A DNA stretch of 64,000 nucleotides. It comes from Scytonema millei VB511283 (GTDB taxonomy: Bacteria; Cyanobacteriota; Cyanobacteriia; Cyanobacteriales; Chroococcidiopsidaceae). The notes beneath the pieces are model-generated. The model made no database searches. It was not told where the DNA came from and saw only the letters and a list, made by a program, of their open reading frames with translations. The DNA is taken from contig NZ_JTJC03000005.1 of the NCBI RefSeq assembly GCF_000817735.3, positions 62,001-126,000 on the forward strand. Reading direction: 5' to 3'. Below, piece by piece: positions 43,972-53,553 of this stretch; positions within the stretch are counted from its first letter, which is position 1; each line of letters opens with the position of its first letter. Made by a program: the position numbers and the translations under genes.

Positions 43972-45009
43972 CAGATTCAAAACTCGTATCTCTGGTGAAA
44001 GCGACATCTTAACTGCTAGTTTTTCCCAGGCTTTAATTGTCGATCGCAGGGGTTGAACTATGATTTGCATCACTCGATCTACCGTAGAATGAAACTTTTT
44101 TAATCTGTGCTTATTACATTCATATCCTGCCTGTTCGCTGCGATCGCGAAAAATATAAATATCTTTCCCATCAGAATATAGGCATTCATATTCAGGGTTC
44201 TCATCAAAATTTGAATAATGTTTTATACACGTACAAGCTTTATCAATTTTACCTACAGATAGTCTAAATATTAGCCTTATTGTATTTTTAGCATAAGCTA
44301 TATAATTATTGAGAATACAGTTGAGATGCTGCCGCTCTTGGGGTAAAGACTTCACCTTTTCATGTAGAAGCAATAGATGTAAGTTTGCTGCGAATGTAAA
44401 AGCTCCCAATCCTAGTAATCCTAAACTTTGTGCTTGTTGAACTAAATCTTTAAGTGCATCATCTAAATCGGTTTGTAGAGTTATTTCACAGCAATTTGCT
44501 ACAGATGAAAACGATTGAATAAAATAGTTATCGAGTAGTTCTTTCAGCAGCTCGATTTGGGTTTCAAGTGTTGCGATCGCCCCTAAATCTGCTGGCTGTC
44601 TGACAATCGTACTAATATCATTAATAGTATTGTTTGTAATTTGTTGATAATCTAATTCTTGAAAGATAAACTGAAGCTGCTTCAAATCTTTTTGTTCTTC
44701 TACTAAAGCATCTGTAGTTTTCTTGAGAAGCGATTGCCATGTAATTGCGAAAACATTATTGGAATGAGGCTCGGAAGAACTACGCTCGCCAAAGTAAGTA
44801 GAGCGATCGCTTGGCGTAACGTCGGCAAACTCTGGAGGTGGCATTTTACTAACTTCTACTTCCAGAGGATCGCCAATAGACACGATCTTGACATCTTGCA
44901 TGATGTCTCCCACTAACTGTCTCTGCTTGGGACTGAGTTTTTTCCAACTACTACCCCAAAGCTTAGCAACTTTTTGATTTTGGATATCGCGCTCGTTTTC
45001 TGAGGTCAT
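43969..45009 (-). CDS. Hypothetical protein, unknown function
   Basis: A 346-residue protein (350 if an upstream ATG at 45021 is used). The N-terminal third is polar with K-L-S-P-K-Q-R-Q-L-V-G-D-I and a Pro/Glu-rich stretch; a middle helical region (about 100-260) carries A-Q-S-L-G-L-L-G-L-G-A-F-T-F-A-A-N-L-H-L, possibly amphipathic; the last 90 residues hold several Cys (A-C-T-C, Y-E-C, Y-E-C-N-K-H) and a basic tail. No family recognised. Base composition is more AT-rich than its neighbours, suggesting transfer. Its stop codon lies inside a palindrome. Confidence 0.75.
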   Translation of the reverse strand: MTSENERDIQNQKVAKLWGSSWKKLSPKQRQLVGDIMQDVKIVSIGDPLEVEVSKMPPPEFADVTPSDRSTYFGERSSSEPHSNNVFAITWQSLLKKTTDALVEEQKDLKQLQFIFQELDYQQITNNTINDISTIVRQPADLGAIATLETQIELLKELLDNYFIQSFSSVANCCEITLQTDLDDALKDLVQQAQSLGLLGLGAFTFAANLHLLLLHEKVKSLPQERQHLNCILNNYIAYAKNTIRLIFRLSVGKIDKACTCIKHYSNFDENPEYECLYSDGKDIYIFRDRSEQAGYECNKHRLKKFHSTVDRVMQIIVQPLRSTIKAWEKLAVKMSLSPEIRVLNL

Positions 45010-45348
45010 AAGACAACTCATGAGTCAAAATTGTAGATGCAGCTTGGCAAAAATCAACAGCGTTTTTCTCACTGATTAAACTTTTTGATGGGAAAGTGCG
45101 ATCGCTTTGTTAAGGTTGTTGCAATTGGATTGTGCTTGTTGGTTTGTCTCTTTTGTTAAGCTCGTTAACATTGACAAGTATGCAACTAAGCAATCAATAG
45201 ACTCTGAATGTTTCTGAGTTTACAGCTATGAGAATAGACATGCTTCAAGTAGTATATCTACTGAGCTAAAATGTGACTGTACGGTAGCGGACGTAGACTC
45301 AAAAAAACTCAACAGTTAATGAAGCGGCGAATTAATTGGGATTGCGTG
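45010..45348. other. Spacer between the hypothetical and Crp/Fnr genes
   Basis: About 340 bp, AT-rich, unique. The promoter for the leftward hypothetical gene must lie here; no structured element is evident. Confidence 0.5.
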
Positions 45349-46077
45349 TTAAATATTGTGTGTTAAACGTATCAAGCGATCGAACTCATTTTTGACGACT
45401 TTGTAACACTCACAGGCAGTAGATTGCAGCAGTTGGCGATCGACTATAGCAATTTTGCCCCGGGAATAACGAATCATTCCCGCTTGTTGTAAAGCTGTAG
45501 CTGCTACAGTTACCCCAGAACGGCGGATACCTAACATTTGAGCGATAAATTCTTGAGTCAGTAATAATTGCTCCGACTCAATTCGATCTTCGATTGATAA
45601 CAACCATCGTGCCAAACGTTGCTCTACAGTGTGGCGGCTGTTACAAGCAGCTGTTTGAGCCACTTGAGTAAATAAAGCTTGGGTATAGAGCAGTATGAGC
45701 CGATATAGCACTCCGTGGCGATCGAACTCGGCTTTGAGGCGATCGGCTGTTATTCTTATGGCACTACCAGGAATCTGCACGATCGCCTGAGTTGTGGCGC
45801 TGCCACCTCCCCAGCAGACTGGTAAACCTACTATGCCATCTCTTCCTATCACACCTACTTCTAAAGTCGCTCCGTCCTCCATCAGCGATACCATTGAGAC
45901 TAATGCTTGAGTGGGAAAATAAATGTATTCGATTATCTCGTTAATTTCATGCAAAATCTGCCGATGAGATAAAGAGACAACTTCTAAGTGAGGTAGTAGG
46001 CGCTGGTATTCCTCCGTTGGTAAAGCAGCCAGCAAGTGATTTTTTCGATAAAGCTCGTTAGCTTCAGAGTCCGACAC
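45349..46077 (-). CDS. Crp/Fnr-family transcription regulator (copy 1)
   Basis: About 242 residues: a cyclic-nucleotide-binding-like beta roll (about 15-120, with Y-I-Y-F-P-T-Q and E-V-G-V-I-G-R-D-G) and a C-terminal Crp-type helix-turn-helix (L-T-Q-E-F-I-A-Q-M-L-G-I-R-R-S-G-V). The E-x(2)-R-x(6)-R-S/T ligand signature of CRP is not clear, so the effector is unknown. The start is taken as GTG at 46077, preceded by TGGAGGA and matching the paralogue's length; an ATG at 46158 would add a basic, unlike extension. Divergent from a paralogue at 46597. Confidence 0.9.
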   Translation of the reverse strand: MSDSEANELYRKNHLLAALPTEEYQRLLPHLEVVSLSHRQILHEINEIIEYIYFPTQALVSMVSLMEDGATLEVGVIGRDGIVGLPVCWGGGSATTQAIVQIPGSAIRITADRLKAEFDRHGVLYRLILLYTQALFTQVAQTAACNSRHTVEQRLARWLLSIEDRIESEQLLLTQEFIAQMLGIRRSGVTVAATALQQAGMIRYSRGKIAIVDRQLLQSTACECYKVVKNEFDRLIRLTHNI

Positions 46078-46596
46078 GTAAAGCTTCCTCCACCGAGTTA
46101 AATGAAAATATTTGAGGATAAACTTGCTTGAATAACGCAAGACAACTTTTGACATCACTCCAGCGTTAGTTCCGAGGATGTCGGTACTGCCACCTATCGA
46201 GCGTTGTAGGAAGATGAAAATGAGGGGAAATCAAATATTTGAGCTATTTACTACCAGCTTGCTTTTACCAAGTAATAGCATTGACACAGCAACCAATATC
46301 GAATGTGAAGAATGAAGATCTGGTATTGGATTGGAGCGATAAATCGATAATATTTTGACTTCATGCAATCGGGGTTACGGACATGGATCGACTTTTCACT
46401 TCAAAATAGTACACAAACCTTACGCAAACCAAAGTACGATACCGTACATACACGACCTGTTATACTGAATTTGTATGTATTCTTAAGTAGTATTTAAGAT
46501 TTACTTCTCGGTGGGAAATATAATTAGCAAAAGCACTTCCCTGTCCTCTGCCACACCTTTTCCTTATAAAAAACAAATGGCTAAGGACATCTGCCA
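46078..46596. other. Divergent spacer between the two Crp/Fnr genes
   Basis: About 520 bp. It contains GTA-N8-TAC at 46434-46447 and TATACT at 46461-46466. Both regulators could bind here and control each other. Confidence 0.55.
46434..46447 (+). promoter_or_regulatory. NtcA/Crp-type palindrome GTA-N8-TAC
   Basis: GTACGATACCGTAC fits the NtcA consensus GTA-N8-TAC. A TATACT -10-like element begins 14 bases later, closer than in classical NtcA-activated promoters, so repression or a Crp/Fnr paralogue site is also possible. Confidence 0.45.
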
Positions 46597-47322
46597 ATGA
46601 GTGGATTTGGACTCGATCGATTAGTTAATCAAAAAGATTTAAACAATCGCTTACTATCTGCCTTGTCTCAAGAAGCCTATTGCAGCCTCCAATCTCATCT
46701 CGAAATTGTTTCTTTGGCATTCAAGCAAGTTTTGTTTCAGCCACAAGAGCGAATACCTTATGTCTATTTTCCAACTAGTTGTTTGGTTTCCCTCTTAACC
46801 GTCATGACAGACGGTATGGCAGTAGAGGTAGGTGTGGTAGGCAACGAAGGTATGGCGGGTATTCCTTTATTTTTGGGAACAGACATATCCAGCTTTAAGG
46901 CGATCGTCCAAATTCCCGGGGAAGCAATACGGCTGAGAGCAGATGTTTTCAAGCAAGCGATCGCTCAAGTCGATACTCTATCTCTCTGGATACAACGGTA
47001 TATCAATCTGCTCCTAATCCAAATTGCTCAAACATCTGCCTGCAACAGCCGCCATACCGTCGAACAACGATGCTGTCGCTGGTTGCTGATGATGCACGAT
47101 AGTGCCAGAGACGATAAATTTGAGTTGACCCAAGAGTTTTTAGCTCAAATGCTTTGCGTGCGCCGTGCTAGCGTGACAGAGGTGGCATTAAAACTGCAAA
47201 AAATGGGTTTACTTCAATATAACCGCGGTAAGATGACGATTTGCGATCGCCAAGGTTTAGAGGCGACAGCCTGCGAGTGTTACAGTTTGCTACGAGCAGA
47301 GCGCGATCGCTTGTTTAGTTGA
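46597..47322 (+). CDS. Crp/Fnr-family transcription regulator (copy 2)
   Basis: A 241-residue paralogue of the leftward regulator, alike from the first helix on (L-S-A-L-S-Q-E-A-Y, V-Y-F-P-T-S-C-L-V-S-L, E-V-G-V-V-G-N-E-G-M-A-G) to the C-terminal A-C-E-C-Y. Helix-turn-helix at about 175-200 (L-T-Q-E-F-L-A-Q-M-L-C-V-R-R-A-S-V-T). AAGGA lies ten bases before the ATG. A Cys in the recognition region (M-L-C-V-R-R) is absent in copy 1 and might allow redox sensing; that is speculative. A terminator follows. Confidence 0.92.
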   Translation: MSGFGLDRLVNQKDLNNRLLSALSQEAYCSLQSHLEIVSLAFKQVLFQPQERIPYVYFPTSCLVSLLTVMTDGMAVEVGVVGNEGMAGIPLFLGTDISSFKAIVQIPGEAIRLRADVFKQAIAQVDTLSLWIQRYINLLLIQIAQTSACNSRHTVEQRCCRWLLMMHDSARDDKFELTQEFLAQMLCVRRASVTEVALKLQKMGLLQYNRGKMTICDRQGLEATACECYSLLRAERDRLFS

Positions 47323-47365
47323 CGGTTCGCAGTTGCAATTCAATCCTCAGCGATTAAAAAACAGA

Positions 47366-47395
47366 AGAAACCCGCATAAGCGGAGTTTCTTGACT
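47366..47395 (+). terminator. Terminator between Crp/Fnr copy 2 and chaB
   Basis: AGAAACCCGC pairs with GCGG-A-GTTTCT (one bulge) over ATAA, followed by TGACTTT; usable from both sides. Confidence 0.72.
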
Positions 47396-47493
47396 TTAGT
47401 TTTCTTAACCTTAGTTTTGTTTAAATTCGTGCCAGTTCATGTTAGACAGTTTTGCGATCGCTGAGTCTGAGTACCGAATGTTAAAACTATCTA

Positions 47494-47739
47494 CTAATTG
47501 CCACCAGATACGGTAGACTTATCGTGTACTGCGGTATCTTCTGGTTTCTGATACCACTTACCATCTTCTCCTTGTTCGTATTCTTGGCTAACGCTGTTCC
47601 AAGCAACATTCGTTGCAGCGTCTTCACTCATCCCATCTGACTGGGCGGCATTAAATGCGGCTAAAAAGATCTGCTGTCCGTGTTGGGGTAATTTTTCGGT
47701 AATTTCTGCTGGTAATTCTTCTACTTTGTTGTAAGCCAC
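47494..47739 (-). CDS. ChaB family protein
   Basis: An 81-residue protein with the ChaB signature L-P-A-E-I-T-E-K-L-P-Q-H-G-Q-Q-I-F-L-A-A-F-N-A-A and D-A-A-T-N-V-A-W-N-S-V, then a charged linker G-E-D-G-K-W-Y-Q-K-P-E. ChaB was named for cation transport regulation in E. coli but its role is unsettled; many family members are stress-induced. Single gene near a stress-type cluster. Confidence 0.9.
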   Translation of the reverse strand: MAYNKVEELPAEITEKLPQHGQQIFLAAFNAAQSDGMSEDAATNVAWNSVSQEYEQGEDGKWYQKPEDTAVHDKSTVSGGN

Positions 47740-47996
47740 GATCTATTTTCCCTTACTTTCATTATTAGTTCAATCCTAGAGAGGAAATAGAGAGGCTTCC
47801 TCTTTCCACAAGCATAAATACAACAGCAGGTAGTTTTTTCAATCGAGTATTCTAAATTACTACACTAATTATCTAGAAGTATTTTTTCACAATTTCTTTC
47901 GTGAGATAGAGGGAGCTAGTATAAGAATTCAGCAATCAGAAATCAGAAGTCAGAAGTCAAAAAACGAGCGAACAATTACTTTTGTTACGATAAAGC

Positions 47997-48578
47997 TTAA
48001 GCAAACGAGCAAGAGCTGTTCCAGGCGAGACGGAGTAAGGAACGATATTCTTTCTCGCTGACTGTGTAAGCCCCAAACCTTGCTAAGTGAGGGTTCATAA
48101 TTTGAGCGTCGAAGAAAACAAAATGACGATCGCGCAATCTTTCAACTAACTTCACCATTGCAACTTTAGAAGCTTCAGGAAGGCGATAAAACATTGACTC
48201 ACCGATAAAAGCACCACCAATCGCAATTCCTAAAATTCCTCCTGCTAATTCATCTCCTTGCCAAGTTTCAAAACTATAGGCATAGCCAGATTGATAGAGC
48301 AACCAGTAAATTTCTTGTAATTGAGGGGAAATCCACGTTGTTTTGCGGTTAGCACATCCAGCTACCACAGCTTTGAAATCGCGATTAATCGCAACAGTAA
48401 AACGGTTAGAGTTTAAAACTCGCTGTAAAGACTTAGGATAATGAAATCTTTCATCCAAGGGAATGAAAGCGCGATCGCCGCAAGAATACCAACTCAAATT
48501 TTCACCTGTCTCGTCAGCCATCAGGAAATAGCCCTGGGCATATCCCTCTACGATTGCAGACACGTCATATTTGGTCAT
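47997..48578 (-). CDS. aat: Leucyl/phenylalanyl-tRNA--protein transferase
   Basis: A 193-residue Aat from ATG at 48578: [40 protein letters not shown] and S-M-F-Y at 130. It adds Leu or Phe from charged tRNA to N-terminal Lys/Arg for N-end-rule degradation by ClpSAP. The longer frame from 48644 is repeat-encoded and rejected. Slightly shorter than the E. coli enzyme (234) but typical for cyanobacteria. Confidence 0.93.
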   Translation of the reverse strand: MTKYDVSAIVEGYAQGYFLMADETGENLSWYSCGDRAFIPLDERFHYPKSLQRVLNSNRFTVAINRDFKAVVAGCANRKTTWISPQLQEIYWLLYQSGYAYSFETWQGDELAGGILGIAIGGAFIGESMFYRLPEASKVAMVKLVERLRDRHFVFFDAQIMNPHLARFGAYTVSEKEYRSLLRLAWNSSCSFA

Positions 48579-48589
48579 TGGTCGTTGGT

Positions 48590-48752
48590 GAGTGGCTAGT
48601 GAAAGCGTGGCTAGTGACAAGAATTGAGTCCAGCCACTAGCCACTAGTCACTAATAACTGATAACTGAGACTTTTGATTCTGAACCGAAAATATAGAATA
48701 ATATACTAAATTCTCTTAGCCTAGCCCCCAGCCCCTAGCTCCTAACCCCTAG
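48590..48752. repeat. GTGGCTAGTGA and CCCCTAGC repeats
   Basis: GGCTAGTGA/CCACTAGTCACTA units, a CTGATAA pair, then CCCCAGCCCCTAGCTCC-like units between aat and the next gene. Confidence 0.8.
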
Positions 48753-48754
48753 TT

Positions 48755-49084
48755 ATGGCTGAACCAATTCCGCCAGTCACATTGCCACCAGCTAAAGATC
48801 CTCTACAAGAGGGGGAATGGTTGCAAGCAGCCCTGCAACAATGGCTCGATACAGAATTTCTGCCAGAGCCAGCTAATCAACAAATATCTCGTCGCGCTGC
48901 TCAAATATTCGTCCGGCAGCGAATGGAGGGAGAGAACGATCTAGGTTCACTAGCGATCGCGATCGTCACAGAAATGCAAGAATTTGATTTTTCTAAAAGC
49001 TTTTACAGCGAATTTGCTGTTGCTAATGCAGTCAGCGATCTGCTCCTAGATAGCTTGGGCATCGATCGCTGTTGCGGTCAATAA
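48755..49084 (+). CDS. Conserved hypothetical protein
   Basis: A 109-residue acidic, mostly helical protein with a proline-rich start, G-E-W-L-Q-A-A-L-Q-Q-W-L-D-T-E-F-L-P-E and R-A-A-Q-I-F-V-R-Q-R-M-E-G-E-N-D-L-G-S. It ends with two adjacent cysteines (R-C-C-G-Q). I think it belongs to a cyanobacterial family without assigned function. Convergent with rpsN, 3 bp apart. Confidence 0.78.
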   Translation: MAEPIPPVTLPPAKDPLQEGEWLQAALQQWLDTEFLPEPANQQISRRAAQIFVRQRMEGENDLGSLAIAIVTEMQEFDFSKSFYSEFAVANAVSDLLLDSLGIDRCCGQ

Positions 49085-49087
49085 AAC

Positions 49088-49390
49088 CTACCAGCTCGAC
49101 TTAACGACTCCTGGTAATAGCCCTTCGTGCGCCCATTCTCTCAGCACGTTGCGAGACAGCCCAAAGTCTCTGTAATACCCTCTAGGACGACCCGTAACCC
49201 AGCAACGATTGTGGAGGCGGGTACGAGAGCTACTGCGGGGTAAGCGTTGTATTTGCCGATGGATTTCTAGTTTCTCGACTTGAGATTCGGCATTATGAAA
49301 ATCTTCAAGCAATGCCTCACGTTTGTCAGCATACTTTGCAACTATCTTTTGGCGCTTTTTCTCGCGCTCGATCATGCTCTTTTTAGCCAT
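49088..49390 (-). CDS. rpsN: 30S ribosomal protein S14, zinc-free type
   Basis: A 100-residue S14 with [25 protein letters not shown] and the end L-P-G-V-V-K-S-S-W. Only one cysteine is present, so this is the zinc-independent form, as in plastids. It is the last gene of a minus-strand run serS-rseP-nth-rpsN, separated from nth by a repeat block. Confidence 0.97.
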   Translation of the reverse strand: MAKKSMIEREKKRQKIVAKYADKREALLEDFHNAESQVEKLEIHRQIQRLPRSSSRTRLHNRCWVTGRPRGYYRDFGLSRNVLREWAHEGLLPGVVKSSW

Positions 49391-49439
49391 AAATGCTGAA
49401 AGCTATTGTTCCCTAAAGACACCGTTTTCCATTGTATCT

Positions 49440-49645
49440 CATTAGGAAGGAGTGAGGAGTGAGGAACGAGGAGCGAGGGAAAGAGAGTGGTGCGATCGAT
49501 GCGGGTGTGGGGTGTGGGGTGTAGGGAAATTTTGAATGCGTGAATGCGTGAATGCGTGAATTTTGAGTTGCTCCCTCAGCTCCCGATCGCTCCCTCAGCT
49601 CTCTTTCTCTCCCTTGTCCCCTACTCCCTACTCCCTACTCCCTTA
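49440..49645. repeat. Mosaic repeats between nth and rpsN
   Basis: GGAGTGAGGAGTGAGGA, GTGTGGGG, TGAATGCG (four units of GTGAATGC-type), CTCCCGATCG and CTCCCTA units. Confidence 0.92.
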
Positions 49646-50294
49646 CATTAGCCGAGGGACACAAATCGGAGAGCAAACATGCCTCACATGCAGGATTGCG
49701 TGCTTTGCAAATGGCTCGTCCGTGATAAATAATCCGAATTGAAAAGTTTTCCCAGTCATCTGAGGGGAGCAACCGAATCAAATCGCGCTCGATGTGAATG
49801 GGATCTGTATTTTTCGTCAATCCTAAACGATAGCTCAAGCGTTTGACGTGGGTATCTACCGTGACTCCAGCATTAATTCCAAAGGCATGAGCCAGCACCA
49901 CATTTGCCGTTTTTCGCGCCACTCCTGGCAAGCGTAGGAGTTGTTCCATGCTGGGAGGGACTTTTCCTCCATATTCCGCTACCAAGATCCGGCAGGCGGC
50001 TTGAATGTTCTTAGCTTTGTTGCGATAGAACCCTGTCGAACGGATGAGATTTTCAATCTCAACTGGTTCCGCCTTAGCTAGTGCTTCAGCATCGGGAAAT
50101 TGCCCGAATAAAGCAGGCGTGACTAAGTTCACGCGCTCGTCCGTACACTGAGCTGAAAGTATAGTTGCAACCAGAAGCTGAACAGGCGTTGCATAATTGA
50201 GCGTACAAGGGGCATTGGGGTACAGCCGCTTTAGGCGCACTAGAATTTCCAATGCCCGTTGTTTTTTCGATGCCCACTTCCGAGTTATGTTCAC
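49635..50294 (-). CDS. nth: Endonuclease III
   Basis: A 219-residue DNA glycosylase/AP lyase for oxidised pyrimidines: helix-hairpin-helix L-P-G-V-A-R-K-T-A-N-V-V with the catalytic Lys, V-D-T-H-V-K-R with the catalytic Asp, and the 4Fe-4S loop C-K-A-R-N-P-A-C-E-A-C-L-L-S-D-L-C. The start is GTG at 50294, whose GTGA overlaps the rseP stop, implying coupled translation. The C-terminal N-V-R-E and stop abut repeats. Confidence 0.95.
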   Translation of the reverse strand: MNITRKWASKKQRALEILVRLKRLYPNAPCTLNYATPVQLLVATILSAQCTDERVNLVTPALFGQFPDAEALAKAEPVEIENLIRSTGFYRNKAKNIQAACRILVAEYGGKVPPSMEQLLRLPGVARKTANVVLAHAFGINAGVTVDTHVKRLSYRLGLTKNTDPIHIERDLIRLLPSDDWENFSIRIIYHGRAICKARNPACEACLLSDLCPSANVRE

Positions 50295-51382
50295 TGAAAG
50301 AACTTTTGCACCCAAGGTAGGTTAGCAGTATCGCGCACGATCAGAAAAATTCCCAATCCTAACAATAGCATTAGCCCTGTTTGCATTACGCCGTCCTGAA
50401 TATGAGTCGGTAGGGGCTTGCCGCGCAGTCCTTCCACGAACAAGAACGCCAATTGACCACCATCTAGAGCTGGTAGAGGCAAGATGTTGATGATAGCAAG
50501 GTTGATGCTGATTAAAGCGGCAAATTGAAGTAAATTAGCTGGATTCGACTGAGCAATATTTGCGCCAAATTCTACAATTTTGACTGGTCCTGCAACTTGG
50601 TTGGCAGTTTGGCTGAAGTTACTAATCAGTTGGACGAATCCCTGACCCGTGAGAACGACAATTTTTTGGAATTCGTTTGCTCCCAGGTTGAAAGCTTGCA
50701 GAATATTTGCAGCACGGCGAGTTTCTAGTTTACCGTTGGGGTTGAGTTGAACGCCGATCCGTCCTTGACCTTCAGGGCTGCGCTCTGGCGTAATAGTTAA
50801 ATCTAGAGTTCGATCGCCCCGTTGAAGTTGTAGTTCTAAAGGTTGGTTGGGATGCGTTGCGATTGTTTGCTTGACGTATTCCAAAGTCCCAGGAACAGCC
50901 TCTAATCGCTTTCCCTCGATCGCTAAAATCACATCTCCTGGTTGAATGCCAGCCTTAGCAGCCACAGAACTCACATCTGTAGCCACGACAGGAACGAGTA
51001 CCCCAGGTTCGGGAACGAATTTTTGCACGCCTACAGTTCCTACTTGAGTTACCAAAAGCAAGTAGGCAAAAATTAAGTTGGCAATTACCCCAGCACTAAT
51101 GACAATTGCGCGATCGAGAATCGGGCGATTGCGTAAAAGATTGGGGTCATTAGGAGGAATCGTACTATCGGGATCGTCGTCAGGAAATCCCACGAAACCA
51201 CCCAAGGGAAAAGCACGAACCGCGTATTCGGTTTCCGGTCCCTGATATTTCCACAAAATCGGTCCAAAGCCCAAGGAAAAACGATTGACATGAATCCCCT
51301 GTGACCGTGCGGCTATAAAGTGTCCTAGCTCGTGTACCAAAATTAAAACGGCTAAGACTGCGATCGCTGCCAAAACTGACAT
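50291..51382 (-). CDS. rseP: RIP metalloprotease RseP (site-2 protease)
   Basis: A 363-residue M50 membrane protease: H-E-L-G-H at 17-21 in the first membrane helix, one PDZ domain at about 115-200 (K-A-G-I-Q-P-G-D-V-I-L-A-I), and the second zinc ligand region N-I-L-P-L-P-A-L-D-G-G near 295. It cleaves membrane-bound regulators within the bilayer. A single PDZ is shorter than E. coli RseP (two PDZ) but usual in cyanobacteria. Operon with nth (4-bp overlap), serS upstream. Confidence 0.96.
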   Translation of the reverse strand: MSVLAAIAVLAVLILVHELGHFIAARSQGIHVNRFSLGFGPILWKYQGPETEYAVRAFPLGGFVGFPDDDPDSTIPPNDPNLLRNRPILDRAIVISAGVIANLIFAYLLLVTQVGTVGVQKFVPEPGVLVPVVATDVSSVAAKAGIQPGDVILAIEGKRLEAVPGTLEYVKQTIATHPNQPLELQLQRGDRTLDLTITPERSPEGQGRIGVQLNPNGKLETRRAANILQAFNLGANEFQKIVVLTGQGFVQLISNFSQTANQVAGPVKIVEFGANIAQSNPANLLQFAALISINLAIINILPLPALDGGQLAFLFVEGLRGKPLPTHIQDGVMQTGLMLLLGLGIFLIVRDTANLPWVQKFFQ

Positions 51383-51426
51383 AGAATCAATTCTCGATAA
51401 ATTTAGCTACATATTTCTTCATTCTA

Positions 51427-51559
51427 CTGATTAGGGAGCAGGGAGCAGGGAGCAGGGAGCAGAGGAATTTCAACTTACGACTTACGACTTACGACTTCCC
51501 GACTTTAGCTCTCAGCTTCCTCAGCTCTGTTCATTCCCTCGCTCCTCACTCCTCGCTCC
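51427..51559. repeat. Mosaic repeats between serS and rseP
   Basis: Four GGGAGCA units, then CTTACGA units (four), then CTCAGCTTC and CTCCTCAC/CTCCTCGC units. Confidence 0.92.
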
Positions 51560-52846
51560 TCACCCCTCCCCAATCACTTCTCGCCTTAAGTAAGGTTGCA
51601 ACACCTCCGGTACTCTTACCGTGCCATCTGGCTGCTGGTAATTTTCTAAAATTGCTGCCATTGTCCGACCTACAGCTAAACCGGAACCGTTGAGGGTGTG
51701 GACGTACTGGGTTCCTTTTTTGCCTGCTTCCTTAAACCGAATGCTCCCCCTGCGAGCTTGAAAATCCTTGCAGTTGGAACAACTGGAAATTTCTCGATAT
51801 TTTTCCGATGAGGGTAGCCACACTTCTAAGTCATAGGTTTTTGTAGAGGAAAAACCAAGATCGCCCGTACACAGTTCTAGTACTCTGTAAGGCAGTTGTA
51901 ATGCCTGTAAGATCGCTTCTGCGTCGTGCAATAGTTTTTGATGCTCTTGTTCTGAGGTGTCGGGATGGACGAATTTGAATAATTCGACTTTGTTAAATTG
52001 GTGCAGTCGAATGAGTCCTCGCGTATCTCTACCGTAGCTACCAGCTTCACGGCGAAAACACGGTGTATGAGCGCAATAATAAATTGGCAAATCTTCGGCT
52101 GCTAAAATTTCTCCTCGATATAAATTCGCGATCGGAACTTCAGCTGTGGGACTGAGCCACAGATCGTCATTGGCGCACTTAAAGCTTTCTTCGGCAAATT
52201 TGGGTAGTTGACCGGAGGCTGTGAGGGATTGAGAATTAATCAAAAAGGGTGGGATGATTTCTACATAACCTGCGGCGGTTTGGCGATCGAGCATGAATTG
52301 AATTAATGCTCTTTCCAACTGCGCCCCAATACCAATTAAACTGACAAAACGGCTTTGGGCTATTTTTGTCGATCGCTCGAAATTGAGCAGCCCTAGCTTT
52401 TCACCAATTTCCCAGTGAGGCAGAATATTCGCGTTTTGGGGCAGATACTCATCTCCCCAACGCCGCACTTCAATGTTGTCTTCCTCGTTTTTACCAATCG
52501 GGGTAGAATCGCTTGGTAAGTTGGGAATTGTGAGCAAGAAAGTTTCGATTTGTTCTTTTAGCTCTCTTTCTTGCGGTTCGAGTTCGCTCAACCGAGTTTT
52601 GATCGTGTTGCCTTCTTCTCGCAAATCTTGCACTTCTGGAGAGTCAGGACTGCTACCAGATTTAATTTTTTGTCCGACGAGTTTACCAATTTCGTTACTA
52701 CGGGCTTGGAGTTGCGATCGCGCTTGTTCTAAGTCCCGTTGTTGACGGTCTAACTCCAACAATGGTTGCAAGTCATAGTCGCCACGACGCTGCAACCGTT
52801 CTTGCACGGCTTGGGGATTTTCTCTAATTTGCTTGATATCCAGCAC
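51560..52846 (-). CDS. serS: Serine--tRNA ligase
   Basis: A 428-residue class II synthetase with the N-terminal tRNA-binding coiled coil (about 25-105, helices rich in Q/R/E) and the catalytic core: motif 2 [21 protein letters not shown] and motif 3 [13 protein letters not shown]. Charges tRNA-Ser and tRNA-Sec-type acceptors. Length is normal. First gene of a minus-strand group with rseP, nth and rpsN. Confidence 0.97.
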   Translation of the reverse strand: MLDIKQIRENPQAVQERLQRRGDYDLQPLLELDRQQRDLEQARSQLQARSNEIGKLVGQKIKSGSSPDSPEVQDLREEGNTIKTRLSELEPQERELKEQIETFLLTIPNLPSDSTPIGKNEEDNIEVRRWGDEYLPQNANILPHWEIGEKLGLLNFERSTKIAQSRFVSLIGIGAQLERALIQFMLDRQTAAGYVEIIPPFLINSQSLTASGQLPKFAEESFKCANDDLWLSPTAEVPIANLYRGEILAAEDLPIYYCAHTPCFRREAGSYGRDTRGLIRLHQFNKVELFKFVHPDTSEQEHQKLLHDAEAILQALQLPYRVLELCTGDLGFSSTKTYDLEVWLPSSEKYREISSCSNCKDFQARRGSIRFKEAGKKGTQYVHTLNGSGLAVGRTMAAILENYQQPDGTVRVPEVLQPYLRREVIGEG

Positions 52847-52894
52847 GGATCTGTTTAGCTTCTTCTAGTTCTGGTTACAACACTATCACGAGCG

Positions 52895-52978
52895 GTCATT
52901 GGTCATTGGTAGTTGCTCCCTCAGCTCCCGATCGCTCCCTCAGCTCAAGAGCAGCTCTCTTCTCCCCGACTCCCTCAA
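52895..52978. repeat. Mosaic repeats between DUF3611 and serS
   Basis: GGTCATT units and CTCCCTCAGCTCCCGATCG blocks. Confidence 0.85.
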
Positions 52979-53553
52979 CTCCGATTAATCCGATTGAGTA
53001 GCCATAAAGCGCTGGATAATCCCAGAAAGTGAGCAAAAATGGTATTTGTATTTGCTTGCACTGCTAATATGTCCAATCCGCCGATGACTCTGTTGGGGTC
53101 GAATATTCCTGCTGCTAGCGCTTGCGGCGTTATTGCTCTAGCAAATAGAGTCCCAATAATCGCATAAGCTCCAAACAGGCTCAAGAGCATTCCTACCAAG
53201 TTAACGACTAAAGCAAATTTGATAACTTGAATCGTATAAACTTTGCGCGGACGGTTAGCAGGATTCGATGACCGGAGTTGTCTGCCTAGTCTGGTGTATC
53301 GAAAAGCACAGTAGACGCTCATGCCAAGGGCAATCAATCCACAGACAGCGAGAAAAATGCCAAATCCAGTCCCAGGATTGTTACTAGGACTGCCAGTTCG
53401 CTGACTGAATACGGCAAATAGCAACAAAACTACGGCAGAAACAACACCCAAAACGATCTGCGACCAAAAGCCAATCCAACCAGTCAGCCGAAACTGGTTA
53501 GCAATGGATTCAAGCGATGCCGGAGGAGGCTTCGTACCCGACTTATCAAACAT
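52975..53553 (-). CDS. DUF3611 family membrane protein
   Basis: A 192-residue protein with four membrane helices (about 30-50, 68-88, 110-132, 165-185) and the DUF3611 signature F-R-L-T-G-W-I-G-F-W-S-Q and Y-T-R-L-G-R-Q-L-R. Family members occur in cyanobacteria and plastids (envelope protein), without assigned function. Upstream of serS on the same strand. Confidence 0.88.
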   Translation of the reverse strand: MFDKSGTKPPPASLESIANQFRLTGWIGFWSQIVLGVVSAVVLLLFAVFSQRTGSPSNNPGTGFGIFLAVCGLIALGMSVYCAFRYTRLGRQLRSSNPANRPRKVYTIQVIKFALVVNLVGMLLSLFGAYAIIGTLFARAITPQALAAGIFDPNRVIGGLDILAVQANTNTIFAHFLGLSSALWLLNRINRS

